From Gonocerus acuteangulatus (Eukaryota; Arthropoda; Insecta; Hemiptera; Coreidae), in assembly GCA_946811695.1 (NCBI GenBank), contig OX328128.1, positions 81,288,917-81,352,916 on the forward strand: DNA of 64,000 bases, given 5' to 3'. Position 1 is the first letter of the stretch. Each line of letters starts with the position of its first letter. Shown here piece after piece: positions 42,230-53,142 of this stretch. The notes beneath the pieces are model-generated. The model ran no database searches. It was not told the origin of the DNA and saw only the letters and a program-made list of their open reading frames with translations. Both the position numbers and the translations under genes were made by a program.

Positions 42230-43241
42230 CAGAGATGGGCATAATTTTATTTATAAATAAAAATACGAATTTATTCGTACTTTATACATTTGTGAATACG
42301 AATATAAATAAATTCGTACTTCATATATTTGTAAATACGAATATAAATAAATTCGTATTCATAAGTGTGAATACGAATTTATTTTTATTCACATATATTA
42401 AATATAAAAATACAAATAAAATTTTATTCGCAAATTTTTCTGCGAATAAAAATAAATTCACAGAAAAAATTGTAAATAATCACAAAAAATGTGAATATTT
42501 ACAAAAAATCAAGCGATTACAAAAAAAATCACATTAAAATATACGAATAAAAATTTATTCACATTATAATTTGTGAATAAAAATTTATTCACAATAAAAT
42601 TCGCAAATAAATTATGAATTTCCTCGTATTAAGATGATATTACAAAAGTTATTGAAGGTGATTTTTTTTTTTTTTTTTTTTTTGATGGAGGTACAGATGA
42701 CAAACTGTGTCCCTGCAGCATGGCTGGTGGTCCCGCGGCGGACTCGGGGTAAACAAAAAATCTAGGCGCTAATAACCTAGACGTTAAATGCCTTAAAAAA
42801 AAAAAAAAATCACCTTCAGTAACTTTTGTAATATCATCTTAATACGAGGAAATTCATAATTTATTTGCGAATTTTATTGTGAATAAATTTTTATTCACAA
42901 ATTATAATGTGAATAAATTTTTATTCGTATATTTTAATGTGATTTTTTTTGTAATCGCTTGATTTTTTGTAAATATTCACATTTTTTGTGATTATTTACA
43001 ATTTTTTCTGTGAATTTATTTTTATTCGCAGAAAAATTTGCGAATAAAATTTTATTTGTATTTTTATATTTAATATATGTGAATAAAAATAAATTCGTAT
43101 TCACACTTATGAATACGAATTTATTTATATTCGTATTCACAAATATATGAAGTACGAATTTATTTATATTCGTATTCACAAATGTATAAAGTACGAATAA
43201 ATTCGTATTTTTATTTATAAATAAAATTATGCCCATCTCTG
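42230..43241. mobile_element. Palindromic (fold-back) hAT MITE
   Basis: A perfect 8-bp duplication CTGCAGAC (42222-42229 and 43242-43249) flanks it, with ends CAGAGATGGGCATAA. The two arms (about 42230-42683 and 42797-43241) are almost identical inverse copies, with one mismatch seen on reading. The loop of about 110 bp holds a SINE-like tail. Arm reading frames are mirror images and not coding. Confidence 0.92.
42684..42810 (+). repeat. SINE-like segment in the MITE loop
   Basis: The GC-rich head (GCATGGCTGGTGGTCCCGCG) is of unknown origin. It is followed by the stem AGGCGCTAATAACC...TGCCT and an A-run, the same 3' design as the tRNA- and 5S-derived SINEs. The A-run pairs with a T-run on the left side of the loop. 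Confidence 0.55.
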
Positions 43242-43659
43242 CTGCAGACGTGTTAACATTAGGACCAGAGTAAGGCAGCATTTAATGATTTATTTTACTT
43301 GAAATACTTAATGTATCTAAAATTGGTTTATGTGAATTTCATAGAGAATCAGCTGACGAATAATTTGATATATTCAAAGTTTATTATTTTCAAAAACTAA
43401 GCGAAGAATTATTTTAAGTAAAATAACCCTTCCTTAAAGTGTCAACTATTGGGTCTCTTACCCTATGTCAACCACATGGGTCATGGATGTCTCAGTTAGA
43501 AGACTCCTTTGATCTTATATATCTCAATTGGCATATTATCTCAATATGACTATTGATATGATATGATTATTGAGGAATGGAAGTGATATTGACCAGAAGT
43601 ACTACTTGAAGATAGATTGAGAAGATCGATATAGATTGAAGATAGAGAGGAGAAGAATG

Positions 43660-43661
43660 AG

Positions 43662-43702
<41 letters not shown>

Positions 43703-43800
43703 TATATATATATACATATACATATAAAAATGTATACATACATATATATACGCACACACACATGCGTACATATATATATACAAACATACACACAATATCC
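43660..43800. repeat. AT/ACAC-rich microsatellite
   Basis: ATAT, ACATATAC and ACACAC steps at the 3' side of the minus-strand LINE fragment, probably its tail or insertion target. Confidence 0.85.
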
Positions 43801-43805
43801 ATACA

Positions 43806-44545
43806 TTAAATATGTCCGATTAACTCAGTTCTTTCTAGGAAAGCAAATAATTTTGTTAAGTAATTTGAGTTATTTCCCAGAAGTTCCCTTAGGTCAGTGG
43901 GCAAATCTAATTGTTCTCTTTCTTTTATGTTGGCCCTGCATTCGGTGAGGATATGTTTTACGGTTAGATGTACTCCGCAGTACTGACATATCGATGGTGG
44001 TTCCTTTGCCATAAGATAGCCATGCGTCAGTCTTGAGTGTCCTATTCGTAGCCTGGTCAATATCACTTCCTCTCGTCTTCTGTCGCGTATCCTGCTACTC
44101 CATGTCTTCTTTTATTTCACGGAGCTTTTCCCGTAACTCCATCCTAATCCATTCTTGGAACCATTTATCTTTTAGTGGTAGTTTCAGGGCTGCTAATACA
44201 TCGGTTACAGGAACTTGACAACAAAATTGTCCTTCTTTTGTTGCTTCTTTTGCTGCTTTGTCAACTTTTAAGTTTTCAATTATTCCACAATGCCCAGGAA
44301 TCCATATAAACAGAGTTTTTATGTTATTTATTCTGAACTCATTTATTTTGTTTTGTATATCTTTGACCAGGGAGTTGTCTGGGTAGAGATTGCAGATTGC
44401 TAGGATTGATGATAAAGAATCTGTACAAATTACGATTTGTTGAGTGGTTGGGATAATAATATTTAGAGCCTTTTTTATAAATAGTAATTCAGCTGTAAAG
44501 CTTGAACAAATAGAAGGGAGTGAAAATTTTTATTCTAACGTGGAG
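43806..44545 (-). pseudogene. I-type LINE RNase H and C-terminus, broken
   Basis: The minus-strand frame ending at 43806 reads LTRLRIGHSRLTHGYLM, then CQYCGVHLTVKHILTEC (CX2CX8HX4C) and ends ERTELIGHI. Upstream (higher coordinates), in a shifted frame, are RNase H parts: TAELLFIKKALN (about 44490), CTDSLSSILA (about 44420), PGHCGI (about 44300) and AKEATKEG. A frameshift near 44080-44100 separates them. The copy is 5'-truncated inside RNase H and lacks the first catalytic aspartate. It lies within the hAT element. Confidence 0.85.
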
Positions 44546-44688
44546 GTCCGGCGTGTCCAAGTGTCATGAAACCACATAAAGCCACTATCGAATAACTATC
44601 GATAGTATCGATGTATTTTAACCGATAATACTACTAGCCTATCGATAGTGCTGAACTATCGACTATCGCCCATCCCCCTAGTTTCTTG

Positions 44689-44865
44689 CAATTTCGTAAT
44701 ATAGCCTGTTCAAGTTATTCCCTGTCATCATCGTTAATCAAAGGTTGATTTTATCTATGTTTTCGTGGCAAATTAAACTTATTGGGATATAATATTTATG
44801 TTATAATCTGATTTAGGGCTGATCGCCGAAGATGCCAAGCCCTTGAATGAATAAATACAAACTAT
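44689..44865 (+). mobile_element. I-type LINE 3'-end fragment
   Basis: Non-coding; it ends in the hairpin AGGGCT...AGCCCT (44815-44843), whose loop is GATCGCCGAAGATGCCA, then TGAATGAATAAATAC. Only the last part of a LINE. Confidence 0.55.
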
Positions 44866-45220
44866 TCTTCTGAGATTTATATTTTAAAGGATATAAAAGC
44901 ACTAATTTGAAGCATTCTTTAAAGGATTATGCTTTTATTTTTAAATCCAAATCCGTCAATAATTGGGCATAAAGAAGCTGAATGTATAATATATTTGTAG
45001 GATAATAGGATTAGGGATTGTAAAGGAAGGATGTTGGAGATCTATCTAGGATTTGGTCCTTTGAAGGAAGGGCTAAGCTTGACCAAGTTCCTTCTTAGAG
45101 AGCTCTCTTCCCACTTAGGATTATATCCTACGGGTTCTACTTCTACCTTCAAACGGCAAAGGGCAAAAGGAACTTAATCTCTCTTCGGATCTTTCAGGGA
45201 AATAACACAAAATCTTCGCT
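44866..45220. other. Unassigned sequence
   Basis: No gene or repeat end recognised. Confidence 0.4.
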
Positions 45221-45261
45221 TTTATTTATACTTAAAAATCTGATTATATATGAAATAAAAT

Positions 45262-45698
45262 TATTTTTTATTTATTGTGTCCCGTATCAATGGCGATAAC
45301 ACAAAGAACAGTATCCTCTGAACTTAGCTATTCTAGGAAATCAGCATGGTTATTGCTGTTGGAAGTGTGTGTGGTAATGTAATGGTTTAGATGTAGGGTT
45401 CACCTATAAATAGTGCTTAGTATCGATGGAAATATAATATCTTATAAGCCAACATTGCAGACGTTCATCAAATAAGGTTGTATAGTCCTGTATTCTTGAG
45501 GTAGGTCAGTATAGTGTTGATGTACTGGCTATCATTGCCTAGGAGTTCTTGCATATCGTACGGGATGTTGTAACTGCTTCTTCTCTGGCAGTCTGTCAGT
45601 AAATGTTTAATCGTAAGTTCTGTGTTACATATGTTGCATATTGGTTTGTGGCGTCTTGTCATAAGAAATTCCTGGGTAAGTGGAGTATGTCCAATCCG
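45262..45698 (-). mobile_element. I-type LINE (alpha subfamily), 5'-truncated
   Basis: A 9-bp target duplication AAATAAAAT (45253-45261 and 45699-45707) flanks it. The 3' hairpin TTGTGT/ACACAA (45275-45304) and the coding end are closely similar to the long copy at 53143-56113. The uninterrupted site is at about 47110. Confidence 0.85.
45468..45698 (-). pseudogene. I-type LINE polymerase C-terminus
   Basis: The minus-strand frame reads RIGHTPLTQEFLMTRRHK, CNICNTELTIKHLLTDC (CX2CX8HX4C) and ends LKNTGLYNLI at a stop (45468-45470). It differs from the 53-kb copy by only a few residues in this region. The reading frame is intact, but it contains only the last 75 or so codons, so it has no catalytic domain. 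Confidence 0.85.
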
Positions 45699-45870
45699 AA
45701 ATAAAATAAAAACCTAAATGAAATGTATTAATTTCTTTTATAATGAATTTGCTCGAGGTAGACAGTTACCTAATTCGTTTTGAGGTTTCATAAGATTTCA
45801 GAAAAATGTTTCTAACAATAAGATTAACTATAAGTTGGTCTGAATTTGAGAACTGTTTGGACTCTATTAA

Positions 45871-46293
45871 CACCTTGGCTGCGAATGACGCCACATGTGC
45901 GTCATCGCGAACCCACTCGCTCTGACGGCATGACGTCGAACTACGTAGTCTGAAAATTACATATGATAATTAATTTAAAATAAACATCATTATTTTTATT
46001 GTTTCAAAACAAATTAAATTACATAAAGAGAATAAATTACATAAAGAGGTACCCTCCGATTGTACTGAGGGAGACCCGCACAACACACATGTAATAAGCA
46101 ATTGCATACACAATTTACTGAAGAATTCTCGATGACGCACATGGTGCGTCATGTTAAAAGAACATGTTTTTGAAGGAAATTATCCAGAGTTTCCAATGGG
46201 TATGTTATTTTTTTCACATTAACAAAACAAATAAAACCAAAAAATTTACAATTTTTTGAATGATTCGGGTTTACCACTCCCGCAGTCAAAGTG
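45871..46293. mobile_element. piggyBac-like non-autonomous element
   Basis: TTAA at 45867-45870 precedes CACCTTGGCTGCGAATGACG. The right end is the inverse of CACTTTGACTGCGGGAGTGG, followed by TTGA. Internal TGACGC..GCGTCA palindromes lie at 45889 and 46131. The duplicated empty site at about 47224 reads CTATTAATGAAT, consistent with TTAA targeting. No transposase. Confidence 0.6.
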
Positions 46294-46527
46294 TTGAATG
46301 ATTCGGGTTTACCACTCCCGCAGTCAAAGTGTTGAATGATTCGGGTTTACCACTCCCGCAGTCAAAGTGTTGAATGATTCGGGTTTACCACTCCCGCAGT
46401 CAAAGTGTTGAATGATTCGGGTTTACCACTCCCGCAGTCAAAGTGTTGAATGATTCGGGTTTACCACTCCCGCAGTCAAAGTGTTGAATGATTCGGGTTT
46501 ACCACTCCCGCAGTCAAAGTGTTGAAT
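46262..46527. repeat. 38-bp array of the piggyBac-like right end
   Basis: Seven exact-length units (7 x 38 bp) of GATTCGGGTTTACCACTCCC plus GCAGTCAAAGTGTTGAAT. Each contains the terminal CACTTTGACTGC (inverse) and the adjacent TTGA. Confidence 0.95.
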
Positions 46528-46546
46528 GAATTTTTATTTATTCAAT

Positions 46547-46784
46547 GAGGCTGCGAATAGGCCACACACGCATGACTCACGAATACTTAATGACTAATAC
46601 TGAAATACCAAAATGTCGGATTTGCAATAAAGAACTAACAGTTAAACATATATTACTCGACTGCCTTCTTATAGCGAACTTGGATATGCCACGGGACATT
46701 ACTGCCCTACTTACTGACAGCAGTCACCATATTGACGACATACTTACACATTTAAAAAACGTAAATCTGTACGACAAAATATGA
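46547..46784 (+). pseudogene. I-type LINE polymerase C-terminus
   Basis: The frame reads RLRIGHTRMTHEYLM, CRICNKELTVKHILLDC (CX2CX8HX4C) and LKNVNLYDKI before a stop at 46782-46784. It is uninterrupted but 5'-truncated, with no RT or RNase H. The sequence differs clearly from the 45-kb and 53-kb subfamily, so it comes from a separate lineage. Confidence 0.85.
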
Positions 46785-47025
46785 AAAGCTGATAATTCTT
46801 TAATTTAAAAATTAAATAATTTTATCATTTATCTCATATTTCAATTGTTGATTTTTTTTCTATTTATTATATTTTTTTATTATTATTTTTTTTATAATAT
46901 GTAAATAGTAATACAGTATACTTAACTGGCGTAGGATAATAACATATCTATGAACAGCATACAGCTACAAAGTTACTCGATGCAATTCACCTCAAAGTGG
47001 TGCATCGTTAAACAATATAAATAAT
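46547..47025 (+). mobile_element. I-type LINE, 5'-truncated
   Basis: An 11-bp target duplication ATTTATTCAAT (46536-46546 and 47026-47036) flanks it. It carries the coding C-terminus and a 3' untranslated region with the hairpin GATGCA...TGCATC (46979-47006). Confidence 0.9.
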
Positions 47026-47339
47026 ATTTATTCAATTTATTATGAGTTCCGTGACTGTAGGAATGACAAACATTGTCCACTTTTATTTAAACTTAAAAAT
47101 CTGATTATATATAAAATTCATTGCTTTTCTAATGAATTTGCTCGAGGTAGACAATTACTCCATTTTATAAGATTACAGAAAAATTCTAACAATAAGATTT
47201 ACTATATATTAATCTGAATGTGTACTCTATTAATGAATACTTATTTATTTATGTAATTGATTTAATGAGCTTCATGACAGTAGCGATTAACTCGTCAGGA
47301 CAGCTGAATCAAAGTCCGTTAAAGTATCAGTCAGATTTT

Positions 47340-47640
47340 AATCAAAACAAAACGGCCACACAAGACTAACAGACGAATATTCCATGACAAGACTTCACAA
47401 ACCAATTTGTGATATATGCAATAAAGACTTTACAGTAAAACACCTACTAACGGACTGAAGAAGACGACAAAACTTAAATATTCCACATGACACGTACGAA
47501 TTGTTGAGGAACAGCAGGAAGTAAATAAACACAATACTTTCTCACTTGCAGGACACTAAACTATACATTCGCATTTGAAGACATCTGCTGAATAACCAGA
47601 GGCTTCCAGGCAAATAACAGAAATTTTTTAAACCTCTGGT
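47340..47640 (+). pseudogene. Decayed I-type LINE C-terminus and 3' end
   Basis: The frame from about 47348 reads GHTRLTDEYSMTRLHKPIC, DICNKDFTVKHLLTD, a stop, RRRQNLNIPHDTYELL, another stop and then INTILSHLQDTKLYI. It is the same C-terminal CX2C..H module as its neighbours, but two nonsense changes and the loss of the last cysteine mark an older copy. Downstream, ACCAGAGG and CCTCTGGT (about 47596-47635) can form a terminal stem. Confidence 0.75.
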
Positions 47641-47673
47641 TAAGGAAATAATTGAATCAAATATTTATTTTAA

Positions 47674-48023
47674 TGCTGGTTCAATAGACCATATAGGTGC
47701 TACCTTGATGCTGGTTCAATAGACCATATAGGTGCTACCTTGATGCTGGTTCAATAGACCATACAGGTGCTACCTTGATGCTGGTTCAATAGACCATATA
47801 GGTGCTACCTTGATGCTGGTTCAATAGACCATATAGGTGCTACCTTGATGCTGGTTCAATAGACCATATAGGTGCTACCTTGATGCTGGTTCAATAGACC
47901 ATATAGGTGCTACCTTGATGCTGGTTCAATAGACCATATAGGTGCTACCTTGATGCTGGTTCAATAGACCATATAGGTGCTACATTAATGCTGGTTCAAT
48001 AGACCATTCAGGTGCTACCTTGA
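47674..48023. repeat. 35-bp minisatellite, 10 units
   Basis: Exactly 10 x 35 bp of TGCTGGTTCAATAGACCATA plus TAGGTGCTACCTTGA. The last two units carry substitutions (ACATTAA, ATTCAGG). Confidence 0.95.
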
Positions 48024-48199
48024 TGGAGTGAAATCGCCATAATAGTGATCACTTATCAAAAAATAAGTAAAGAAAAAAATAATATGTGTTTATGGCTTAT
48101 ATTCTATTAATTTTGTACTAGATATCTCAATTAGCAAAAATTCTCCCTCAACAGTTAACCAAGAATGGTCAATACTATTTGCTGGTTGAAAGACTCAAT

Positions 48200-48650
<451 letters not shown>

Positions 48651-48993
48651 TTATTTTCAATTTAAAATGTTATTTTGTTAGGTCTTTATGGCATATTTAT
48701 GCAATTACAAATTCTTATACTTCAAAAAGTAAAATTAATTATGTTGCAAGTAATTAAAATGCAGAAATAAAACTTCTGTATTGAAAAATAATAAAAACAA
48801 GCTACGATGAACTATACAAAAACAAGAAAAACGAACACAAGTCACGATAAATTATACAAAATAAGAAAAACATTTTTATTACGATTTCTCGAAAATGTGA
48901 GGTGTAATTGAAAATTATTATGCTTTAAGTACTTCTAAATATTAGCACTAACAATAATACGAATCCGATCATTCTTTTTAGGCATAATAAATA
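48651..48993. other. Unassigned AT-rich sequence
   Basis: Nothing recognised. Confidence 0.4.
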
Positions 48994-50022
48994 AAGCACT
49001 TTCCTCAGAATTTGGGTAGTGTAGACTGCTTTCCAGAACAATTTGCTTAAAATATCCTACATAAATAAAATAAAAACATGAATAGTTCTCTTTTAATTTT
49101 GTAATCAGTAACTGTTCAATTATTAATTTGCTTCCAGAGTTATGTTTACACATGGTACCTACTATACTACGTAATAAATACAAAAAACTCCGAATTTTCA
49201 TATTTTGATCTGACGCAGGAACAGGATACAGTCCCTCTAGTGGGGGCTCCTTGCGGCGGCCTTTCAAACCTACGTCTGGCGGGCTATTCTATTGAAATAT
49301 ATTACAAAGTAAACCCCCCTTTCCGATTGACCGATTTAGCTCATTTTTACAACACTTCTTTCCCATGAGTTACCCACGACGTATACCGCGTTTCGTTACA
49401 ATACAGCAGAAATTACGACCGGTATGAGTATATTAGTAATTTGGGTCCGGAGTAAACCCCCCCCCTCCTAATGAACCGATTTAGTTTATTCTTACAACAC
49501 ATTTGTACCTGTAGATTACCACTACGAATACCGAGTTTCGTCGAAATATAACAAAAATCACGGCTGGTAGTGGCGAATTGGTATTGTGGGTCCGAAGTAA
49601 ACCCCCCCCCCTTCTAATGAACCGATTTAGTTTATTTTTACATCTCACTTTTCTCTCTAAATTACCACTACGAATACCAAGTTTCGTCGAAATATAACAA
49701 ATATTACGGCTGGCATGGTCAAATTAGTGTTTTGGGTTCGGGGTAAACCCCCCCTTCCGGTGGACGGTTTTTGGTGGTTGACGAACTTGGTGGTTGAACA
49801 ATCGTTTGCTAATTGAACACTATATACCACGTTTCGTGAAAAAAAAACAAAAACTCTGGCCACTATCGTGTTAACAGACATATATATAGAAATATATATA
49901 AATTTTAACGGGGGTCATTTTTGGTGTCTACTAGGTAGGATCGATAAAGATTTGAAGAAATTTTTGAAAAATTCCGTCATGAGTGCAACCTCAATAGCTA
50001 CATTCCTTCGGAGGAAAGTGCT
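48994..50022 (-). mobile_element. Family A repeat, copy 4 (variant 3' end)
   Basis: The 5' hairpin end CGGAGGAAAGTGCT ends at 50022 before AAAA. Modules with C-runs lie at about 49456, 49602 and 49747. The minus-strand 3' end stops at the inverse terminal motif (AAGCACTTTCCTC at 48994) and then diverges; the usual GTGACGGAC tail is absent. A short (AT)n lies at 49881-49902. Confidence 0.75.
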
Positions 50023-50267
50023 AAAAAAATTATAAAAAATTGTAATGAGATTTTGGTAAATTAGATACAGCTTTAATTTATAACATGAGTTAACGTCTTT
50101 CAAGTCGTACACATTATTTTAACAGTTCCGGAAGTTTATCAATAATTTTGTTTTATTTAATGAGTGAAAGTATATATTTGCGAACATTTTTGGAAATTAG
50201 GGGTTATGATAAATGAAGAGGCAATCTATGTTCGGGATAATTTATAATTGTTATAATATAACTTACT
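50023..50267. other. Unassigned AT-rich sequence
   Basis: Nothing recognised. Confidence 0.4.
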
Positions 50268-50620
50268 GACTGGCGAAGCAAACAGATAATAAATTAAGAC
50301 AAATAAAAACCGACTATTATAAGCCTTGGTTCACGAATAAAAGTACCCCAACAAGGCGAGAACAAGTAATATTAACACGATTAGACATACTTTACTACCT
50401 TATGGACAGAACGGACAGACCAGTTTGTAAATACTGCAACACAACACTTACAGTAAAACACATATTGACAGAATGCAGACGACGTAGTCATCTTGACATA
50501 CCTCACGACATTCAGGAGCTACTCACACTTGACAGTATACACAAAAACACTATACTAATATATCTACAGCAAGATTTAACATACCTGCAAATCCACAGAA
50601 TTATATATTGCATACATGAA
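50268..50620 (+). pseudogene. I-type LINE polymerase C-terminus (gamma)
   Basis: The frame reads DNKLRQIKTDYYKPWF, TRREQVILTRL, a short deletion where RIGHT..LTHSY is expected, then YLMDRTDRPVCKYC, the CX2CX8HX4C module (CKYCNTTLTVKHILTEC), HLDIPHDIQELL and ILIYLQQDLTYL. The last codons run into the satellite (LQIHRI). In the 34-kb copy the stop lies one unit in. It is 5'-truncated and carries an internal deletion, so it is non-functional. Confidence 0.82.
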
Positions 50621-53142
50621 TGAAAATATGTATGTAAGATTTGACATACCTGCCAATCCACAGAATTAAATAGTACATACATGAATGAAAATATGTATGT
50701 AAGATTTGACATACCTGCCAATCCACAGAATTAAATAGTACATACATGAATGAAAATATGTATGTAAGATTTGACATACCTGCCAATCCACAGAATTAAA
50801 TAGTACATACATGAATGAAAATATGTATGTAAGATTTGACATACCTGCCAATCCACAGAATTAAATAGTACATACATGAATGAAAATATGTATGTAAGAT
50901 TTGACATACCTGCCAATCCACAGAATTAAATAGTACATACATGAATGAAAATATGTATGTAAGATTTAACATACCTGCCAATCCACAGAATTAAAAAGTA
51001 CATACATGAATGAAAATATGTATGTAAGGTTTAACATACCTGCCAATCCACAGAATTAAATAGTACATACATGAATGAAAATATGTATGTAAGATTTAAC
51101 ATACCTGCCAATCCACAGAATTAAATAGTACATACATGAATGAAAATATGTATGTAAGATTTAACATACCTGCCAATCCACAGAATTAAATAGTACATAC
51201 ATGAATGAAAATATGTATGTAAGATTTAACATACCTGCCAATCCACAGAATTAAATAGTACATACATGAATGAAAATATGTATGTAAGATTTAACATACC
51301 TGCCAATCCACAGAATTAAATAGTACATACATGAATGAAAATATGTATGAAAGATTTAACATTCCTGCCAATCCACAAAATTAAATAGTGCATACATGAA
51401 TGAAAATATGTATGTAAGATTTAACATTCCTGCCAATCCACAAAATTAAATAGTGCATACATGAATGAAAATATGTATGTAAGATTTAACATTCCTGCCA
51501 ATCCACAGAATTAAATAGTACATACATGAATGAAAATATGTATGTAAGATTTAACATACCTGCCAATCCACAGAATTAAATAGTACATACATTTATGAAA
51601 ATATGTATGTAAGATTTGACATACCTGCCAATCCACAGAATTAAATAGTACATACATGAATGAAAATATGTATGTAAGATTTAACATACCTGCCAATCCA
51701 CAGAATTAAATAGTACATACATGAATGAAAATATGTATGTAAGATTTAACATACCTGCCAATCCACAGAATTAAATAGTACATACATGAATGAAAATATG
51801 TATGTAAGATTTAACATACCTGCCAATCCACAGAATTAAATAGTACATACATGAATGAACATATGTATGTAAGATTTGACATACCTGCCAATCCACAGAA
51901 TTAAATAGTGCATACATGAATGAAAATATGTATGTAAGATTTGACATACCTGCCAATCCACAGAATTAAATAGTACATACATGAATGAAAATATGTATGT
52001 AAGGTTTAACATACCTGCCAATCCACAGAATTAAATAGTACATACATGAATGAAAATATGTATGTAAGATTTGACATACCTGCCAATCCACAGAATTAAA
52101 TAGTACATACATGAATGAAAATATGTATGTAAGATTTCACATACCTGCCAATCCACAGAATTAAATAGTACATACATGAATGAAAATATGTATGTAAGAT
52201 TTGACATACCTGCCAATCCACAGAATTAAATAGTACATACATGAATGAAAATATGTATGTAAGATTTAACATACCTGCCAATCCACAGAATTAAATAGTG
52301 CATACATGAATGAAAATATGTATGTAAGATTTAACATACCTGCCAATCCACAGAATTAAATAGTGCATACATGAATGAAAATATGTATGTAAGATTTAAC
52401 ATACCTGCCAATCCACAGAATTAAATAGTACATACATTAATGAAAATATGTATGTAAGATTTAACATACCTGCCAATCCACAGAATTAAATAGTGCATAC
52501 ATGAATGAAAATATGTATGTAAGATTTGACATACCTGCCAATCCACAGAATTAAATAGTGCATACATGAATGAAAATATGTATGTAAGATTTAACATACC
52601 TGCCAATCCACAGAATTAAATAATACATACATGAATGAAAATATGTATGTAAGATTTAACATACCTGCCAATCCACAGAATTAAATAGTACATACATGAA
52701 TGAAAATATGTATGTAAGATTTAACATACCTGCCAATCCACAGAATTAAATAGTGCATACATGAATGAAAATATGTATGTAAGATTTAACATACCTGCCA
52801 ATCCACAGAATTAAATAGTGCATACATGAATGAAAATATGTATGTAAGATTTAACATACCTGCCAATCCACAGAATTAAATAGTGCATACATGAATGAAA
52901 ATATGTATGTAAGATTTAACATACCTGCCAATCCACAGAATTAAATAGTACATACATGAATGAAAATATGTATGTAAGATTTGACATACCTCCCAATCCA
53001 CAGAATTAAATAGTACATACATGAATGAAAATATGTATGTAAGATTTAACATACCTGCCAATCCACAGAATTAAATAGTGCATACATGAATGAAAATATG
53101 TATGTAAGATTTAACATACCTGCCAATCCACAGAATTAAATA
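50573..53142. repeat. 65-bp satellite, about 39.5 units
   Basis: The unit begins GATTTGACATACCTGCCAAT and includes TACATACATGAATGAAAATA. Spacing is 65 bp throughout (50573, 50638 ... 53108). Common variants are GATTTAAC/GATTTGAC and AGTACAT/AGTGCAT. The unit equals one segment spanning the stop codon and start of the 3' untranslated region of the gamma LINE. Confidence 0.97.

Larger units (their letters stand above)
40736..43469 (+). mobile_element. TIR DNA element, pogo/Tigger-like? (nested in hAT)
   Basis: The ends are GACATAGGGTAAATGACCC and the inverse of GGGTCTCTTACCCTATGTC. The pairing continues into GTTGACACT, giving roughly 30-bp TIRs. I cannot fix a target duplication. It holds a decayed coding remnant, a SINE (41406-41623) and a palindromic MITE (42230-43241). 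The superfamily assignment is tentative. Confidence 0.6.
40273..44680 (+). mobile_element. hAT transposon carrying nested insertions
   Basis: The TIRs are TAGGGATGGGCGATAG and the inverse of CTATCGCCCATCCCCCTA, and subterminal CTATCGATAG repeats occur at both ends. A perfect 8-bp duplication GTTTCTTG flanks it (40265-40272 and 44681-44688). It retains the end of a hAT transposase gene. About 2.7 kb is a second TIR element (40736-43469), and an I-LINE fragment lies at 43806-44545. Confidence 0.92.
45221..47300 (+). repeat. Tandem duplication with filled and empty copies
   Basis: CTTTTATTTATACTTAAAAA (45219) and AATGAATTTGCTCGAGGTAG (45745) recur at 47079 and 47134 in the same order. The upstream copy is interrupted by a LINE, a piggyBac-like element with array, and another LINE. 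The downstream copy (47079-47300) lacks all three. Confidence 0.75.

Noticed and set aside
42235..43281. Mirror-image open frames
   Set aside because: They lie in the inverted arms of a MITE and differ only in where they end.
43550..43806. Isoleucine/tyrosine-rich membrane-like frames
   Set aside because: They are readings of AT and ACAC microsatellite sequence. The same applies to similar frames at 4170, 5450, 17765, 26254, 29804, 31044 and 63426.
50512..53061. Many 61-codon frames at 65-bp steps on the minus strand
   Set aside because: Repeated reading of satellite units, not genes.
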